A stretch of 34,409 nt of DNA from Veillonella sp. 3891 (GCF_003992315.1 NZ_RQVE01000017.1:1-34409); one strand, 5' to 3'; counted from the first letter of the stretch, positions 7,010 through 17,243 are shown. The notes: generated from the sequence alone by a model not told the origin. Translations and numbers: made by a program.

Positions 7010-8032
7010 ATGAAAGTAGAATCTTTTGGACGATTACAAACAGGCCAAGAGGCTCATGTATATACAATAGAAAATGACGCACTGCGAGTACAAATTAGTA
7101 ATTATGGTGCCACCATTGTCGCTGTCTATGACAAAGTGTTGCAGCGTCATTTAGCATTGGGTTATGATTCTGTACAAGACTATGAAATAAAGCATGGACA
7201 ACTAGGAGCTACTGTAGGGCGTGTGGCAAACCGTATTGCCAATGCAACCTATACGTGGAATGGCACAGTTCATCAACTAACAGCGAATAATGGACCCAAC
7301 TTACTACATAGTGGTAAAGGAAACATTGGGCATCGTTTATGGGATGTAGTGGAGGAGAATTGTTCTGATACAGTGGTACATCTATCTCATTCCATTACAT
7401 CTGAAGAAGATGGATTTCCAGGCGATGTATATGTAGAAGCAGTGTTTAGATTGGTAGAACAGACCTTAGTAGTTACATATGCTTACACAACCTCAGAAGA
7501 TTCCTTTGTCAATTTGACGAATCATGTATACTTTAATTTACATGGAGAAGGTGACTTATCGAACCATGTATTAGAATTAGGATCTCATCAGTATATGCCA
7601 TTTGGAGACCATCAAATTCCCCAATCAGAACCAGCATCTGTAGAAGGAACACCGTTTGATTTTAGAAAAGGCATGGATCTACAAAAAGCATTGGACTATT
7701 ATGCTGATGCCTTGAGCCAATATAAAGGATATGACCATGATTTTGTAACAGCTCCGGTAGATGGAAGTAATGCAGCAGATTCTGTAGTGCCTTTTGCGGT
7801 GTTACAAGGTAAAGATGTGACAGCCGTATTCCATACGGATGCACCACATTTTCAGGTATATACAGGAAATTGGTTAAACGAGGATGGTCGAGATCGCTAT
7901 TATGGCAGTCATGCAGGGATTGCCATTGAGCCACAATTTGTGCCGAATGATATCAATATGAATGGTGAAAGTAAGACCAAAGCAGATACTGTCTATGAAA
8001 GAACAATTGCCTATTCATTTTATCATCGGTAA
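7010..8032 (+). CDS. galM: Aldose 1-epimerase (galactose mutarotase)
   Basis: Cytoplasmic mutarotase interconverting alpha and beta anomers of aldoses. Family residues are visible: N-LLHSGK with His100, NHVYFNLHG with His172, and the catalytic Glu307 in AIEPQFVPND; GATVGRVANRIA at 66-77 is also typical. Two ATGs lie together at 7007 and 7010; I prefer 7010 because AGGAG (7000-7004) is then five bases away, giving 340 residues. The ribosome site overlaps the moaA stop, so it belongs to the MOSC-moaA-galM transcript. A mutarotase is odd beside molybdenum genes and in an organism group not known for growth on hexoses; it may serve intracellular sugar-phosphate or envelope sugar metabolism. Substrate choice within the family cannot be read from sequence. 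Confidence 0.88.
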   Translation: MKVESFGRLQTGQEAHVYTIENDALRVQISNYGATIVAVYDKVLQRHLALGYDSVQDYEIKHGQLGATVGRVANRIANATYTWNGTVHQLTANNGPNLLHSGKGNIGHRLWDVVEENCSDTVVHLSHSITSEEDGFPGDVYVEAVFRLVEQTLVVTYAYTTSEDSFVNLTNHVYFNLHGEGDLSNHVLELGSHQYMPFGDHQIPQSEPASVEGTPFDFRKGMDLQKALDYYADALSQYKGYDHDFVTAPVDGSNAADSVVPFAVLQGKDVTAVFHTDAPHFQVYTGNWLNEDGRDRYYGSHAGIAIEPQFVPNDINMNGESKTKADTVYERTIAYSFYHR

Positions 8033-8063
8033 GCGTATCTACTAGCAAGGAGATAAGAGGCTA

Positions 8064-9239
8064 ATGAAATCATTTACTTATTATAATCCAACCAAAATTG
8101 TATTTGGTAAAGATTGCGTGAAAGAATCATTAGTTGCTGAATTAAGCAACTATGGAACCCGAGTACTACTCACCTATGGTGGAGGTAGTATTAAAAAGAA
8201 TGGCATTTATCACGCGGTAAAAGAAGCCTTAGAACAAGCGGGTAAAGAAGTGTTTGAGCTAAGTGGTATTATGTCAAATCCACGGACTACGAAAGTACGG
8301 GAAGGTATTGCTTTATGCAAAGAGCATAACATTGACTTTATCTTAGCTGTTGGTGGTGGATCTGTGATTGATTGCACTAAATTCATTGCAGGCGGAGCTA
8401 AGTTACCAGATACGGTTGATTTTTGGCAAACCTTCTTTTTAGACCATCAACCTGTAACGGAAGCATTGCCATTTGGGGTGGTCTTAACCATGGCAGCCAC
8501 TGGCAGCGAAATGAATAATGGTGGTGTGATTACAGACTGGGAAACACAGAAAAAATTAAGCGCTTATGGACCTGTGTTGTTCCCTCAATTTTCTATGTTA
8601 GACCCTACCTATACTTATACGTTACCGAGAGAACAAGTTGCTTATGGTATCGTAGATATGTTGTCTCATCTATTGGAACAATATGTGTCTACACCAGATG
8701 ACGATAATGTGACAGATTCTGCTATTGAGGGAATCTTTAAAAATATAGTGCGCAATGGTCGGAAATCTATGAAAAACTTAGAAGACTACGAAGCCCGTTC
8801 TAATATTATGTGGGGTGCTACCTTAGCCTTGAATCGTTCCTTAGGATTAGGAAAAGATCAAGACTGGATGACCCATGCCTTAGAACATGCTCTATCAGCT
8901 TTTTATGATATTCCTCATGGGGCAGGCTTAGCGATTATGCATCCAGCGTATTTGCGATGGATTTTGCCTAAGGCTACAGCACGGTTGATGCGGTTTGCTA
9001 AGGAAGTGTGGGACATTGAACAAGGTACGTTGAGTGATGCTGACTATGCCTTAGCAGGTATTGAAGCTTTAGAAACATACTTCAAAGAAATAGGGGCTCC
9101 ATCTACCTTGGAAGAAGTAGGTATTCCGAAAGAATCCTTACCACATATTGCGAATAGTTGCGTCCGCTATCCGACTGCATACAGCAATCTAACAGCGGAG
9201 GATGCCTTAGCTATCTATGAAAGTGTTTATAAAAAATAG
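8064..9239 (+). CDS. Iron-containing alcohol dehydrogenase (BdhA/YqhD type)
   Basis: Group III metal-dependent alcohol dehydrogenase, 391 residues, reducing aldehydes to alcohols with NAD(P)H in the cytoplasm. It has the nucleotide loop GGGSVID at 97-103 and four metal ligands in the YqhD spacing: Asp198 and His202 (VDMLSH), His271 and His285 (MTHALEH-IPHG). The start MKSFTYYNPTKIVFG is typical for butanol dehydrogenase-like members. The gene begins 31 bases after galM with GAGG in front, so it is probably the last gene of the same operon. I see no hairpin terminator behind it before the greA promoter. The physiological aldehyde is unknown; detoxification is as likely as fermentation. Confidence 0.88.
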   Translation: MKSFTYYNPTKIVFGKDCVKESLVAELSNYGTRVLLTYGGGSIKKNGIYHAVKEALEQAGKEVFELSGIMSNPRTTKVREGIALCKEHNIDFILAVGGGSVIDCTKFIAGGAKLPDTVDFWQTFFLDHQPVTEALPFGVVLTMAATGSEMNNGGVITDWETQKKLSAYGPVLFPQFSMLDPTYTYTLPREQVAYGIVDMLSHLLEQYVSTPDDDNVTDSAIEGIFKNIVRNGRKSMKNLEDYEARSNIMWGATLALNRSLGLGKDQDWMTHALEHALSAFYDIPHGAGLAIMHPAYLRWILPKATARLMRFAKEVWDIEQGTLSDADYALAGIEALETYFKEIGAPSTLEEVGIPKESLPHIANSCVRYPTAYSNLTAEDALAIYESVYKK

Positions 9240-9280
9240 TATAAGATCTCATGTGTGTCTTGCTAAGATAGGCTTTCAGA

Positions 9281-9309
9281 TTGACATTTATAAGAGAAGT
9301 CAGTATAAT
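9281..9309 (+). promoter_or_regulatory. Consensus promoter of greA-lysS
   Basis: TTGACA (9281-9286), exactly 17 bases, TATAAT (9304-9309): both hexamers are perfect, and it is the strongest-looking promoter in the window. The leader to the greA start is about 95 bases. Confidence 0.85.
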
Positions 9310-9412
9310 TATAGCTATTGTTAATAAGAAATTTAAGTAACTTTTTCATAAGGGAGGCAGTGTCGTGTGGCACTGTTTTCTGTATATGAGGAATAGAAAC
9401 GGAGAGACATAC

Positions 9413-9886
9413 ATGGCAGAGGTAAAAGAAACCTTACTTACAGCCGAAGGGTTGAAGAAGCTAGAAGAAGAATTAAATCATTATAAATCTGTACGTCGTA
9501 TCGAAGTGGCTGAACGTATTAAAATTGCTATTTCTTATGGTGATATTTCAGAAAACTCTGAATATGATGATGCGAAAAACGAGCAAGCTTTCATCGAAGG
9601 TCATATCATCGAGTTGGAAAATAAAATTAATACGGCTAAAATCATCGATGAAAATGTAACAGGTGATACAGTAACGGTAGGTAGCAAAGTGACTTTGTTG
9701 GACGAAGAGTTTAATGAAGAATTAGAATATACTATCGTAGGTTCTTCTGAAGCGGATCCTTTCAATAATCGTATTTCTAACGAATCCCCTGTGGGCGTAG
9801 CGATTTTAGGAAAAGCGAAAGGTGACAAAGTAGAAGTGAACACACCAGATGGTATGGTGAGTTTTAAAATATTAAGCATTCAATAA
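9413..9886 (+). CDS. greA: Transcription elongation factor GreA
   Basis: Secondary-channel factor that makes backtracked RNA polymerase cleave the transcript and resume. The 157-residue product has the N-terminal coiled-coil hairpin (about residues 1-76) with the acidic tip [13 protein letters not shown] (Asp44 and Glu47 being the catalytic acidic residues) and a C-terminal FKBP-like domain with the family segment [17 protein letters not shown] start at ATG 9413, after GGAGAG; a frame open from 9365 has no family match. It lies 27 bases before lysS with no terminator between, so the two share the strong promoter upstream. greA-lysS is a pairing common in Firmicutes. Confidence 0.93.
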   Translation: MAEVKETLLTAEGLKKLEEELNHYKSVRRIEVAERIKIAISYGDISENSEYDDAKNEQAFIEGHIIELENKINTAKIIDENVTGDTVTVGSKVTLLDEEFNEELEYTIVGSSEADPFNNRISNESPVGVAILGKAKGDKVEVNTPDGMVSFKILSIQ

Positions 9887-9913
9887 GGGTAAAGAAGTAT
9901 AAGGAGGCCCCTC

Positions 9914-11434
9914 ATGAGCGAAGAAAAACATGTGCCGGAACAATTGGATTTAAACGATCAAATGTTGGTACGCCGCGAAAAGTTGGCGCAATATGAAGAG
10001 GATAATATCTATCCATTTGGACAACGATTTGTTGTTCAACATAAGGCACTCCAAATTAAGGATGAGTTCCATGATTTTGATGGTCAACCAGTTGTGATTG
10101 CTGGTCGATTGATGACAATTCGTTCTCATGGTAAAACAGCCTTCGCTAATTTGCGCGATTTATCTGGCGACATTCAAGTATACTTCCGTAAAGATGTGAT
10201 GGGAGAAGAAGATTACAAATATGTAAAAATGCTTGATATGGGCGATATTGTAGGTATCGAGGGTCATGTGTTTAAAACACAAAAAGGTGAAATTACTGTT
10301 AAAGTTAATAAATTGACTTTATTGTCTAAATCCCTTCGTCCATTACCAGAGAAATGGCATGGTTTGAAAGATACAGAACTTCGCTATCGTCAACGCTATG
10401 TGGATTTAATTGTAAATCCAAGTGTTCGTGATACATTTGTAAAACGTACGAAAATCGTAGCAAAAATTAGAGAGTATTTAAACAGCAAGCAATTCATGGA
10501 AGTAGAAACTCCTATGATGCATGCTATCCCAGGTGGTGCGGCGGCACGCCCATTTATTACGCATCACAATGCCTTAGACATTGATATCTATATGCGTATT
10601 TCCCCTGAATTATACTTAAAACGTTTAATCGTTGGTGGTTTAGAGCGTGTGTATGAAATTAACCGTTCTTTCCGTAATGAAGGTGTATCTATCCGTCATA
10701 ATCCAGAATTTACTATGATGGAATCCTACCAGGCCTATGGTAACTTTGAAGATGCTATTGCATTGACAGAAGGGGTTGTTTCCTACTGTGCACAAGAAGT
10801 ACTTGGTACAACAAAAATTAACTACCAAGGCATGGATATTGATTTGACTCCACCATGGAATCGCATCACTATGCAAGAAGGTATTAAACAATACACTGGG
10901 GAAGACTTTGATGCTATTGAAACCTTGAGTGAAGCACGTGCAATTGCAGATCGCTTAAATGTAGAATATGGTGAAGCCGATGGTATTGGTAAAATCATGA
11001 ATTTGTGTTTTGAAGAATATGTAGAAGAAAACTTGATGCAACCAACTGTAGTATATGGACATCCAGTTGAAATTTCCCCACTAGCAAAACAAAATCGTGA
11101 GAAACCATTGACTACAGAACGTTTTGAAATCTTTATTTATGGTCGTGAATTGGCAAATGGCTATTCCGAGTTAAATGACCCAATCGATCAAAAACAACGT
11201 TTTGAAAATCAATTAAAAGAACGTGAAGCGGGTGATGATGAAGCCCATCGTATGGATGAAGACTTTGTCACAGCTTTGGAATACGGTTTGCCGCCAACTG
11301 CAGGTTTGGGTATCGGTATCGACCGTCTAGTCATGTTCTTAACGGACTCTGCATCCATTCGTGATGTATTGTTATTCCCTCTCATGAAACCAGAAGCGGT
11401 GAAAGTAGAAGAGGAAGAAACAGCAGAAGAATAA
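9914..11434 (+). CDS. lysS: Lysyl-tRNA synthetase, class II
   Basis: Charges tRNA-Lys. The 506-residue protein has the N-terminal OB-fold anticodon domain ([20 protein letters not shown] near residue 73) and the class II core: motif 1 region [21 protein letters not shown], motif 2 [17 protein letters not shown], and motif 3 [15 protein letters not shown]. The C-terminus ends in an acidic tail (EEEETAEE). AGGAGG lies before the ATG. The gene is read from the greA promoter and has no T-box of its own, unlike thrS. A two-hairpin region follows. Confidence 0.95.
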   Translation: MSEEKHVPEQLDLNDQMLVRREKLAQYEEDNIYPFGQRFVVQHKALQIKDEFHDFDGQPVVIAGRLMTIRSHGKTAFANLRDLSGDIQVYFRKDVMGEEDYKYVKMLDMGDIVGIEGHVFKTQKGEITVKVNKLTLLSKSLRPLPEKWHGLKDTELRYRQRYVDLIVNPSVRDTFVKRTKIVAKIREYLNSKQFMEVETPMMHAIPGGAAARPFITHHNALDIDIYMRISPELYLKRLIVGGLERVYEINRSFRNEGVSIRHNPEFTMMESYQAYGNFEDAIALTEGVVSYCAQEVLGTTKINYQGMDIDLTPPWNRITMQEGIKQYTGEDFDAIETLSEARAIADRLNVEYGEADGIGKIMNLCFEEYVEENLMQPTVVYGHPVEISPLAKQNREKPLTTERFEIFIYGRELANGYSELNDPIDQKQRFENQLKEREAGDDEAHRMDEDFVTALEYGLPPTAGLGIGIDRLVMFLTDSASIRDVLLFPLMKPEAVKVEEEETAEE

Positions 11435-11442
11435 TATATGTA

Positions 11443-11469
11443 TACGCACAGGATGTTGTGAGGTGCGTA
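11443..11469 (+). other. Hairpin directly after lysS
   Basis: TACGCAC (11443-11449) pairs with GTGCGTA (11463-11469) around 13 bases. There is no T-run, so it is not a terminator by itself. It stands in tandem with the terminator just downstream. Confidence 0.4.
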
Positions 11470-11474
11470 GATGG

Positions 11475-11514
11475 ACAGCGACTAAACAGAAATGAGTTTG
11501 GTCGCTGTTTTGTT
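11475..11514 (+). terminator. lysS terminator
   Basis: A 13-pair stem (11475-11487 with 11496-11508, one G-T wobble) with an eight-base loop, followed by TTTGTT. Confidence 0.85.
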
Positions 11515-11593
11515 ATCCTTTCAGAGATGGAGAAAGGGTAAGGGGAAATTGCCCAAGTAAATGCCTATTAAGGTAGAAAAGTAATAGCAAATG

Positions 11594-11602
11594 TGCTAAT
11601 AT
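11594..11602 (+). promoter_or_regulatory. Possible extended -10 promoter of serS
   Basis: TGC directly before TAATAT (11597-11602) is an extended -10 without a convincing -35. A 12-bp palindrome TTAAGTACTTAA follows in the leader at 11617-11628. No T-box precedes serS. Confidence 0.35.
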
Positions 11603-11651
11603 TAAAGGTAGATTAATTAAGTACTTAAATGAATTCTATGAGGTCATGATT

Positions 11652-12929
11652 ATGTTGGATTTAAAATTTGTCCGTGAGAATATTGAAACGGTACAAGAAA
11701 ACTTAGATCGTCGTCATACAACAGGCGACCTAGCTAGCTTTGTGAAGTTCTACGATGAAAGACGCGCTATCATCCAAGAAGTAGAACAATTGAAAGCAGT
11801 GCGTAATGCAGTAACGGCAGAAATCAGCCAATTAAAACGCAATAAAGAAAATGCAGATGATAAAATTGCAGAAATGCAACGTGTAGGTGATGAAATCGGT
11901 GCATTGGATACTAAATTGCGTGACGTGGAAACAGAATTACAACAAGTGGCTTTGATGTTACCTAATATGTGTGATGCTTCTGTACCAGTAGGGGCTGATG
12001 AAAACGAAAATATCGAACAACGCCGTTGGGGTACGCCTCGCTCTTTTGACTTTGACGTAAAAGCGCATTGGGACCTAGGAGAATCCTTAGGAATTTTAGA
12101 TTTTGAAAGAGCTGCTAAAGAAAGTGGTGCTCGTTTCACTATTTACAAAGGGATTGGTGCACGATTAGAACGTGCATTGATTAACTTTATGTTAGATATG
12201 CATGGTAGTGCTGGCTTCACAGAGATGATGACGCCTTACATTGTCACTCGTGAAACTTTGACGAATACAGGTCAGTTGCCAAAATTTGCTGAAGATATGT
12301 ATAAAGTGGAAGGGGAAAATTACTTCCTCATTCCGACCGCAGAAGTTACATTGACAAACTATCATGCCAATGAAATTTTGTCAGCTGATGAATTGCCTAA
12401 ATATTATACAGCATTTACAGCTTGTTTCCGTGCCGAAGCAGGGTCTGCTGGCCGTGATACACGTGGCTTAATCCGCCAGCATCAATTTAATAAAGTAGAA
12501 TTAGTGAAATTTGCAAAACCAGAAGAATCTTTTGCAGAATTAGAAACGTTAACAGCGCAAGCAGAAAGTATTTTGCAAGTGTTAGAATTACCACATCGTG
12601 TTATTACATTGTGCACAGGTGATATGGGATTTGGTTCTGCTAAAACGTACGATATCGAAGTTTGGATGCCAAGCCAAGGGGTATATCGTGAAATTTCTTC
12701 TTGCTCAAACATGACGGATTTTCAAGCACGTCGTGGTAATATTAAATTCCGTCGTGAACAAAAAGGTAAACCAGAATTTGTACATACATTAAATGGATCT
12801 GGTTTAGCTGTAGGTCGTACAGTGGCTGCGATTTTGGAAAATAATCAAGAAGCAGATGGCTCTGTACGCATTCCAACAGCGCTTCAACCATATATGGGTG
12901 GTTTAACTCATATTCATCCAGAGGCTTAG
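11652..12929 (+). CDS. serS: Seryl-tRNA synthetase
   Basis: Charges tRNA-Ser (and tRNA-Sec where present). It has the N-terminal antiparallel coiled-coil arm (about residues 25-105, rich in [10 protein letters not shown] and [12 protein letters not shown] heptads) and a class II core with motif 2 [21 protein letters not shown] and motif 3 [15 protein letters not shown] choose ATG 11652, giving [10 protein letters not shown] as in most SerRS and 425 residues, with GAGG eight bases upstream; an ATG at 11646 is only two bases from that site. The transaldolase-like gene starts 13 bases after the stop, so serS heads a serS-talC-glpX transcript. Confidence 0.95.
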   Translation: MLDLKFVRENIETVQENLDRRHTTGDLASFVKFYDERRAIIQEVEQLKAVRNAVTAEISQLKRNKENADDKIAEMQRVGDEIGALDTKLRDVETELQQVALMLPNMCDASVPVGADENENIEQRRWGTPRSFDFDVKAHWDLGESLGILDFERAAKESGARFTIYKGIGARLERALINFMLDMHGSAGFTEMMTPYIVTRETLTNTGQLPKFAEDMYKVEGENYFLIPTAEVTLTNYHANEILSADELPKYYTAFTACFRAEAGSAGRDTRGLIRQHQFNKVELVKFAKPEESFAELETLTAQAESILQVLELPHRVITLCTGDMGFGSAKTYDIEVWMPSQGVYREISSCSNMTDFQARRGNIKFRREQKGKPEFVHTLNGSGLAVGRTVAAILENNQEADGSVRIPTALQPYMGGLTHIHPEA

Positions 12930-12942
12930 AAAGGAGTCCGCT

Positions 12943-13587
12943 ATGAAATTCTTCATTGATACAGCTAATTTTGATGATATTAAAGCAGCCTATGAAATGG
13001 GCTTTATTGCAGGGGTAACAACAAACCCGTCTTTAATCGTGAAAGAAAAACGTGACTTACACGAAGTGATTCAACAAATTGCTGATCTTGTAGAGGGACC
13101 AGTGAGTGCAGAGGTCATTGCTACAACAGCACCAGAAATGGTGAAAGAAGCCCATGAATTAATTAAGTTGGGTGATAATGTAGTGATTAAAGTGCCAATG
13201 ACAGCAGAGGGCTTAAAAGCAGTAGCTGTGCTTTCTAAAGAGGGGATTAAAACGAATGTAACTTTAATTTTCTCTGCCAACCAAGCATTATTGGCAGCCC
13301 GTGCAGGTGCTACGTATGTAAGTCCTTTCGTTGGTCGAGTAGATGATATTTCTATGGACGGAATCCAATTAATCGAAGACATTGCTGAAATTTTTATGAT
13401 TCATAATATTTCAACAGAAATCATTGCAGCTAGCGTTCGTACGCCAATGCATATGACACAATGTGCCAAAGCAGGTGCACATATTGCTACAGTGCCGTTT
13501 AATGTGTTACAACAATCCTTGAAACATCCATTAACAGATGCAGGATTAGCACGTTTTCTAGCGGATTGGGAAGCAGCCAATAAATAG
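12943..13587 (+). CDS. Transaldolase / fructose-6-phosphate aldolase-like protein
   Basis: Small single-domain (214-residue) class I aldolase of the TalC/FSA family, moving a dihydroxyacetone unit between sugar phosphates. It has [14 protein letters not shown] at the start, GVTTNPSLI at 24-32, the Schiff-base Lys83 in [26 protein letters not shown], and SVRTPMHM. Small TalC enzymes act either as transaldolase or as fructose-6-phosphate aldolase, and sequence reading does not separate them. It lies between serS and the FBPase gene glpX, 23 bases from the latter, fitting a carbon flow upward from lactate through fructose phosphates to pentoses. AAAGGAG precedes the ATG. Confidence 0.9.
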   Translation: MKFFIDTANFDDIKAAYEMGFIAGVTTNPSLIVKEKRDLHEVIQQIADLVEGPVSAEVIATTAPEMVKEAHELIKLGDNVVIKVPMTAEGLKAVAVLSKEGIKTNVTLIFSANQALLAARAGATYVSPFVGRVDDISMDGIQLIEDIAEIFMIHNISTEIIAASVRTPMHMTQCAKAGAHIATVPFNVLQQSLKHPLTDAGLARFLADWEAANK

Positions 13588-13610
13588 TAGACATAAGTGG
13601 GAGGATCAAA

Positions 13611-14573
13611 ATGGATCGCACATTAGCCTTAGAGTTTGTTCGTGTTACAGAAGCAGCGGCATTAAAAAGTGGTCGTTTATGTGGTCGTGGAGCCAAAGAT
13701 GCAGCGGATCAATTAGCTGTTGATGGTATGCGCCAAACCTTCGATACAGTACCAATTTCTGGTACCGTTGTGATTGGAGAAGGTGAAATTGATGAAGCGC
13801 CAATGTTGTACATTGGTGAACGTGTTGGGGCAGGCGGAGAAGAAGTAGATATCGCCGTAGACCCTATTGAAGGCACGAATCTAATTGCAAAAGGTCAAAA
13901 TGGTGCCATTGCTGTATTGGCCATTGCACCAAAAGGCGGTTTATTGCATGCTCCAGATATGTATATGGAAAAATTGTGTGTAGGACCACGCGCCAAAGGT
14001 GTGATCGACTTGAATGAATCCATGACTGAAAACTTGCGCCGTGTTGCCGCAAAAATGGAACGTGCTATCGATGATTTAACAGTCGTTATGTTGGATCGTG
14101 AACGTCACCAAGGGTTGATGGATGAATGTCGTGCTGTCGGAGCTCGTATTCGTTTAATTACAGACGGTGATGTAAACCCAGCTATGGAATGTGGTTTAGA
14201 AGGCTCTGGTATTCACATGGTTGTAGGTACTGGTGGAGCTCCAGAAGGGGTACTGGCAGCGGCTGCTTTAAAATGTACAGGTGGGGACATGCAAGCTCGT
14301 TTAAAACCAGCTACAGATGAAGAAATTCGTCGTTGTCATGAAATGGGTATTACTGACCTTAACAAAGTATTGACCATCGATGATTTAGTAAGTGGTGATG
14401 ATGTTATCTTCTCTGCCACAGCCATTACAGAAGGCAATGTATTATCTTCTATTAAATACTTCCCTGGTGGTGCTCGTACTCACTCCGTAGTGATGCGGTA
14501 TAAAACGGGAACCGTTCGTTTTGTAGATACTATCCATCGATTGGATAAAAAATTATCTATGAAAGTAAAATAA
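13611..14573 (+). CDS. glpX: Fructose-1,6-bisphosphatase, class II (GlpX)
   Basis: Metal-dependent phosphatase that turns fructose-1,6-bisphosphate into fructose-6-phosphate, the committed gluconeogenic step. The 320 residues show the GlpX family text VIGEGEIDEAPMLYIGE, the metal-binding DPIEGTNL (in place of the DPxDGT form), GGAPEGVLAAAALKC and TAITEG. It would serve an organism living on lactate or other C3-C4 acids, which must build its sugars. Last gene of the serS unit; GGAGG precedes the ATG and a terminator follows. Confidence 0.93.
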   Translation: MDRTLALEFVRVTEAAALKSGRLCGRGAKDAADQLAVDGMRQTFDTVPISGTVVIGEGEIDEAPMLYIGERVGAGGEEVDIAVDPIEGTNLIAKGQNGAIAVLAIAPKGGLLHAPDMYMEKLCVGPRAKGVIDLNESMTENLRRVAAKMERAIDDLTVVMLDRERHQGLMDECRAVGARIRLITDGDVNPAMECGLEGSGIHMVVGTGGAPEGVLAAAALKCTGGDMQARLKPATDEEIRRCHEMGITDLNKVLTIDDLVSGDDVIFSATAITEGNVLSSIKYFPGGARTHSVVMRYKTGTVRFVDTIHRLDKKLSMKVK

Positions 14574-14597
14574 ATAGAATACACATAACTGTTATAG

Positions 14598-14625
14598 AAA
14601 GGACCGTCTAAAGGCGGTCTTTTTC
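14598..14625 (+). terminator. glpX terminator
   Basis: AAAGGACCGTC (14598-14608) pairs with GGCGGTCTTTT (14613-14623, with G-T wobbles) around TAAA, and Ts follow. Confidence 0.8.
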
Positions 14626-14654
14626 TTGCGTATAGAGGAAAGATTTAGTATACT
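14626..14654 (+). promoter_or_regulatory. murA promoter
   Basis: TTGCGT (14626-14631), 17 bases, TATACT (14649-14654). Its -35 starts directly behind the glpX terminator. Confidence 0.6.
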
Positions 14655-14691
14655 AGAGTATGAATGTTTGTCAGTCAAAACATGTTTGAAA

Positions 14692-14708
14692 GGTGATAGG
14701 GTATCACC
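14692..14708 (+). promoter_or_regulatory. Perfect inverted repeat in the murA leader
   Basis: GGTGATA, GGG, TATCACC: a perfect 7-bp inverted repeat about 35 bases downstream of the predicted start of transcription and 40 bases before the murA start. It could be a repressor site or a leader hairpin. I know no assigned regulator. Confidence 0.45.
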
Positions 14709-14747
14709 GTTAAACGATAACTATAAATAAGATTAGGAGGAATTCAG

Positions 14748-16004
14748 TTGGAAAAGCTTATTATTCAAGGAGGTACACCTTTAGAAGGTCGTATTCGAGT
14801 AAGTAGTGCAAAAAATGCGGTACTACCAATTATTGCAGCGACTTTATTGGCGTCTACTCCAAGCACCCTGCTTGAAATTCCAGATTTGGAAGATGTTCAT
14901 ACTATTTGTGATGTGATTGCATCCCTTGGTGTGAAAGTAACAAAAGATGGAGAAAATATTACCTTTGATGCGTCTACAATTTCTGCTACTGAGGCGCCTT
15001 ATGATCTAGTGCGTCGTATGCGTGCTTCCTTTTTAGTGATGGGACCTTTATTGGCGCGCAAAGGAGAAGCTCGTATTGCCTTACCAGGTGGTTGTGCGAT
15101 TGGTAGTCGTCCAATCGATTTGCATTTAAAAGCTTTTGAAGCACTAGGTGCGACTATCACTATGGGAGAAGGTTTTGTAGAAGCAAAGGCTCCAGAAGGA
15201 TTAAAAGGTAATTTAATTTATTTAGACTTCCCAAGTGTGGGGGCCACTGAAAATGTAATTATGGCAGCAACCTTTGCAGATGGCAAAACAATCATTGAAA
15301 ATGCTGCAGAAGAACCAGAAATTGTTGATTTAGCTACATTCTTAAATAGTATGGGTGCTAATATTCGCGGTGCTGGTACGGATGTGATTCGTATTGAAGG
15401 CGTCAAAGAATTAAAAGGTGCTGTGCATACAGTGATTCCAGACCGCATTGAAGCGGGTACCTATTTAATTGCTGCAGCTATGGCTGGTGGCGACGTATAT
15501 GTAGAAAATGCCCTTTCAGAGCATTTAAAGCCTGTGGTAGCTAAGTTAAAAGAAGCTGGTGTTACAGTAGAAGAAGATATTGATGGTATTCGTGTTATCA
15601 GTAATGGACAGTTGAAAGCAACATCTATTAAAACCTTGCCATACCCTGGATTCCCTACAGATATGCAGGCTCAATTTATGGCTATGACGACGATTGCCAA
15701 AGGTACAAGTACTGTGATGGAAACAGTCTTTGAAAATCGTTTTATGCATGTGGATGAGTTGAAAAAAATGGGTGCTTCCATTGAGGTAGATGATCGTAAA
15801 GCTATCGTAACCGGTGTTGAACAATTGGTAGGTGCTGAAGTAGAAGCGACTGATTTACGTTGTGGTGCGGCTCTTGTGTGCGCAGGCTTAGCTGCTTCTG
15901 GGGTGACCAAAGTGGGGCAATTGACTCATATTGATCGTGGCTATGATAATTTAGTTACAAAATTAAAAGGAATAGGTGCTAACATTGTTCGGGTGGACGA
16001 GTAA
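14748..16004 (+). CDS. murA: UDP-N-acetylglucosamine 1-carboxyvinyltransferase MurA
   Basis: First committed step of peptidoglycan synthesis: transfers enolpyruvate from PEP to UDP-GlcNAc in the cytoplasm. The 418-residue product has Lys22 and Asn23 in [10 protein letters not shown], Cys116 in [16 protein letters not shown] (the fosfomycin-reactive cysteine), and [16 protein letters not shown] and FPTDMQAQF. The start is a TTG at 14748, seven bases after AGGAGG, and gives the normal N-terminus [22 protein letters not shown]. The last 29 bases overlap the mreB frame. A promoter and a perfect inverted repeat precede it. Cysteine at position 116 predicts fosfomycin sensitivity at the target; that is family knowledge, not a measurement. 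Confidence 0.95.
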   Translation: MEKLIIQGGTPLEGRIRVSSAKNAVLPIIAATLLASTPSTLLEIPDLEDVHTICDVIASLGVKVTKDGENITFDASTISATEAPYDLVRRMRASFLVMGPLLARKGEARIALPGGCAIGSRPIDLHLKAFEALGATITMGEGFVEAKAPEGLKGNLIYLDFPSVGATENVIMAATFADGKTIIENAAEEPEIVDLATFLNSMGANIRGAGTDVIRIEGVKELKGAVHTVIPDRIEAGTYLIAAAMAGGDVYVENALSEHLKPVVAKLKEAGVTVEEDIDGIRVISNGQLKATSIKTLPYPGFPTDMQAQFMAMTTIAKGTSTVMETVFENRFMHVDELKKMGASIEVDDRKAIVTGVEQLVGAEVEATDLRCGAALVCAGLAASGVTKVGQLTHIDRGYDNLVTKLKGIGANIVRVDE

Positions 16005-17148
16005 GCCAAAACAACCTCAAACTAGAGAGGATAGACGGAAACAACGTCGTGTACGTAGAAAACCAATAGGAACGACTACCAAGCAAACATCCTTTAAGCG
16101 CGAAAGTCGCTCCCTATCATTTCTTGAAAAAATGAGCCTTTTATGGACTACAGATATTGGCATCGATTTGGGAACTACCAATGTAGTCATGTATGTCAAA
16201 GGTCGAGGTATTGTCTTAGATGAGCCAGGATTTGTGGCTTGCGATACAAAGACTAGAGAAGTGATTGCCGTAGGTCATGAAGCACGAGCGATTTTAGGTA
16301 GAACCCCAGAGGGCATCGAAGTGATTCAGCCTTTGAAAGGTGGTGTCATTGCCGATTATGATACAACGGCTTATATGTTGCGTCATTTTATCCGCCGTGT
16401 AGTACCTGTATCGGGAATCATTCGTTCTCGCATCATAGCCTGTGTGCCATCTAGTATTACGCCAGTAGAAAAACGGGCTGTCTTAGAAGTATTATTACAA
16501 GCTGGGGCTCGTAAAATAGTTCTCATGGAAGAACCGTTAGCAGCAGCTATTGGGACAGGTTTGGATAAAGCGGAGCAAGTAGGTGCTATGGTGGTTGATA
16601 TCGGTGGTGGGACTACGGATATTGCTGTGATTTGTGATTCTGGTGTGGTAGTCAGTGAGAGTTTGCGCATCGGTAGTGATACCTTTGATGAAGCATTACT
16701 ACAATATATGAAGCGGAAGAAAAAATTACTGATAGGGCCACTCACTGCGGAAGATTTAAAAATCGAAGTGGGAACTGTAGATCCTAGGTCGGATGAGGAA
16801 CGAGCTATCGTGCGAGGTCGACACAGTGTGACAGGCTTGCCACGGGCGGTGGAAATTACTTCAAAAGATATGAAGTTTGCTCTAGAAAGACCAGTGCAAC
16901 ATATCATTGAAGGAATCATTAGCATTTTAGAAAAAACACCTCCAGAATTATTGGCGCAAATTAATGACCATGGTATTATTTTGACTGGTGGAGGCTCTCA
17001 GCTTCGTGGTTTAGACCGAATGATTACAGAAAAAACGGGTCGTCCTGCTTATGTAGTGGAACATCCTAGGTATTCTGTTATCTTGGGCACAGGAAAAGCG
17101 CTATCAGAGTTGAATCAATTGCGCGATACCTTGGAAGAACTACGATAA
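15976..17148 (+). CDS. mreB: MreB-family actin-like protein with a basic N-terminal extension
   Basis: Membrane-associated actin homologue that guides cell-wall synthesis. Residues 60-390 are a full MreB: phosphate 1 loop [15 protein letters not shown], phosphate 2 [14 protein letters not shown], adenosine loop [18 protein letters not shown], and [21 protein letters not shown]. The frame opens at GTG 15976, 29 bases inside murA, with AAAAGG just before it. This gives 390 residues, about 50 more than usual. The extra segment (residues 10-52) holds 16 Lys/Arg against 4 Asp/Glu. The next candidate, ATG 16132, has no ribosome site, so I favour the long form. No mreC, mreD or rodA lies nearby. An MreB in a presumed coccus is itself notable. 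Mbl or another paralogue name is possible. Confidence 0.88.
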   Translation: MLTLFGWTSKPKQPQTREDRRKQRRVRRKPIGTTTKQTSFKRESRSLSFLEKMSLLWTTDIGIDLGTTNVVMYVKGRGIVLDEPGFVACDTKTREVIAVGHEARAILGRTPEGIEVIQPLKGGVIADYDTTAYMLRHFIRRVVPVSGIIRSRIIACVPSSITPVEKRAVLEVLLQAGARKIVLMEEPLAAAIGTGLDKAEQVGAMVVDIGGGTTDIAVICDSGVVVSESLRIGSDTFDEALLQYMKRKKKLLIGPLTAEDLKIEVGTVDPRSDEERAIVRGRHSVTGLPRAVEITSKDMKFALERPVQHIIEGIISILEKTPPELLAQINDHGIILTGGGSQLRGLDRMITEKTGRPAYVVEHPRYSVILGTGKALSELNQLRDTLEELR

Positions 17149-17243
17149 GTGGTACTTGACTTCATGATTTTTTCATATACAAAGTTTATGATAAGGGAAG
17201 TAAGATAGTGTATGAAAAGATAGACTATTTTACTAGGAATTGA

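Noticed and set aside
11509-11651. T-box before serS
   Set aside because: No AGGGTGG-type T-box or terminator/antiterminator pair is present; the leader from the likely promoter is only about 40 bases.
16132-17148. MreB start at ATG 16132
   Set aside because: It would give a normal length, but there is no ribosome site, and the upstream frame is open and preceded by AAAAGG.
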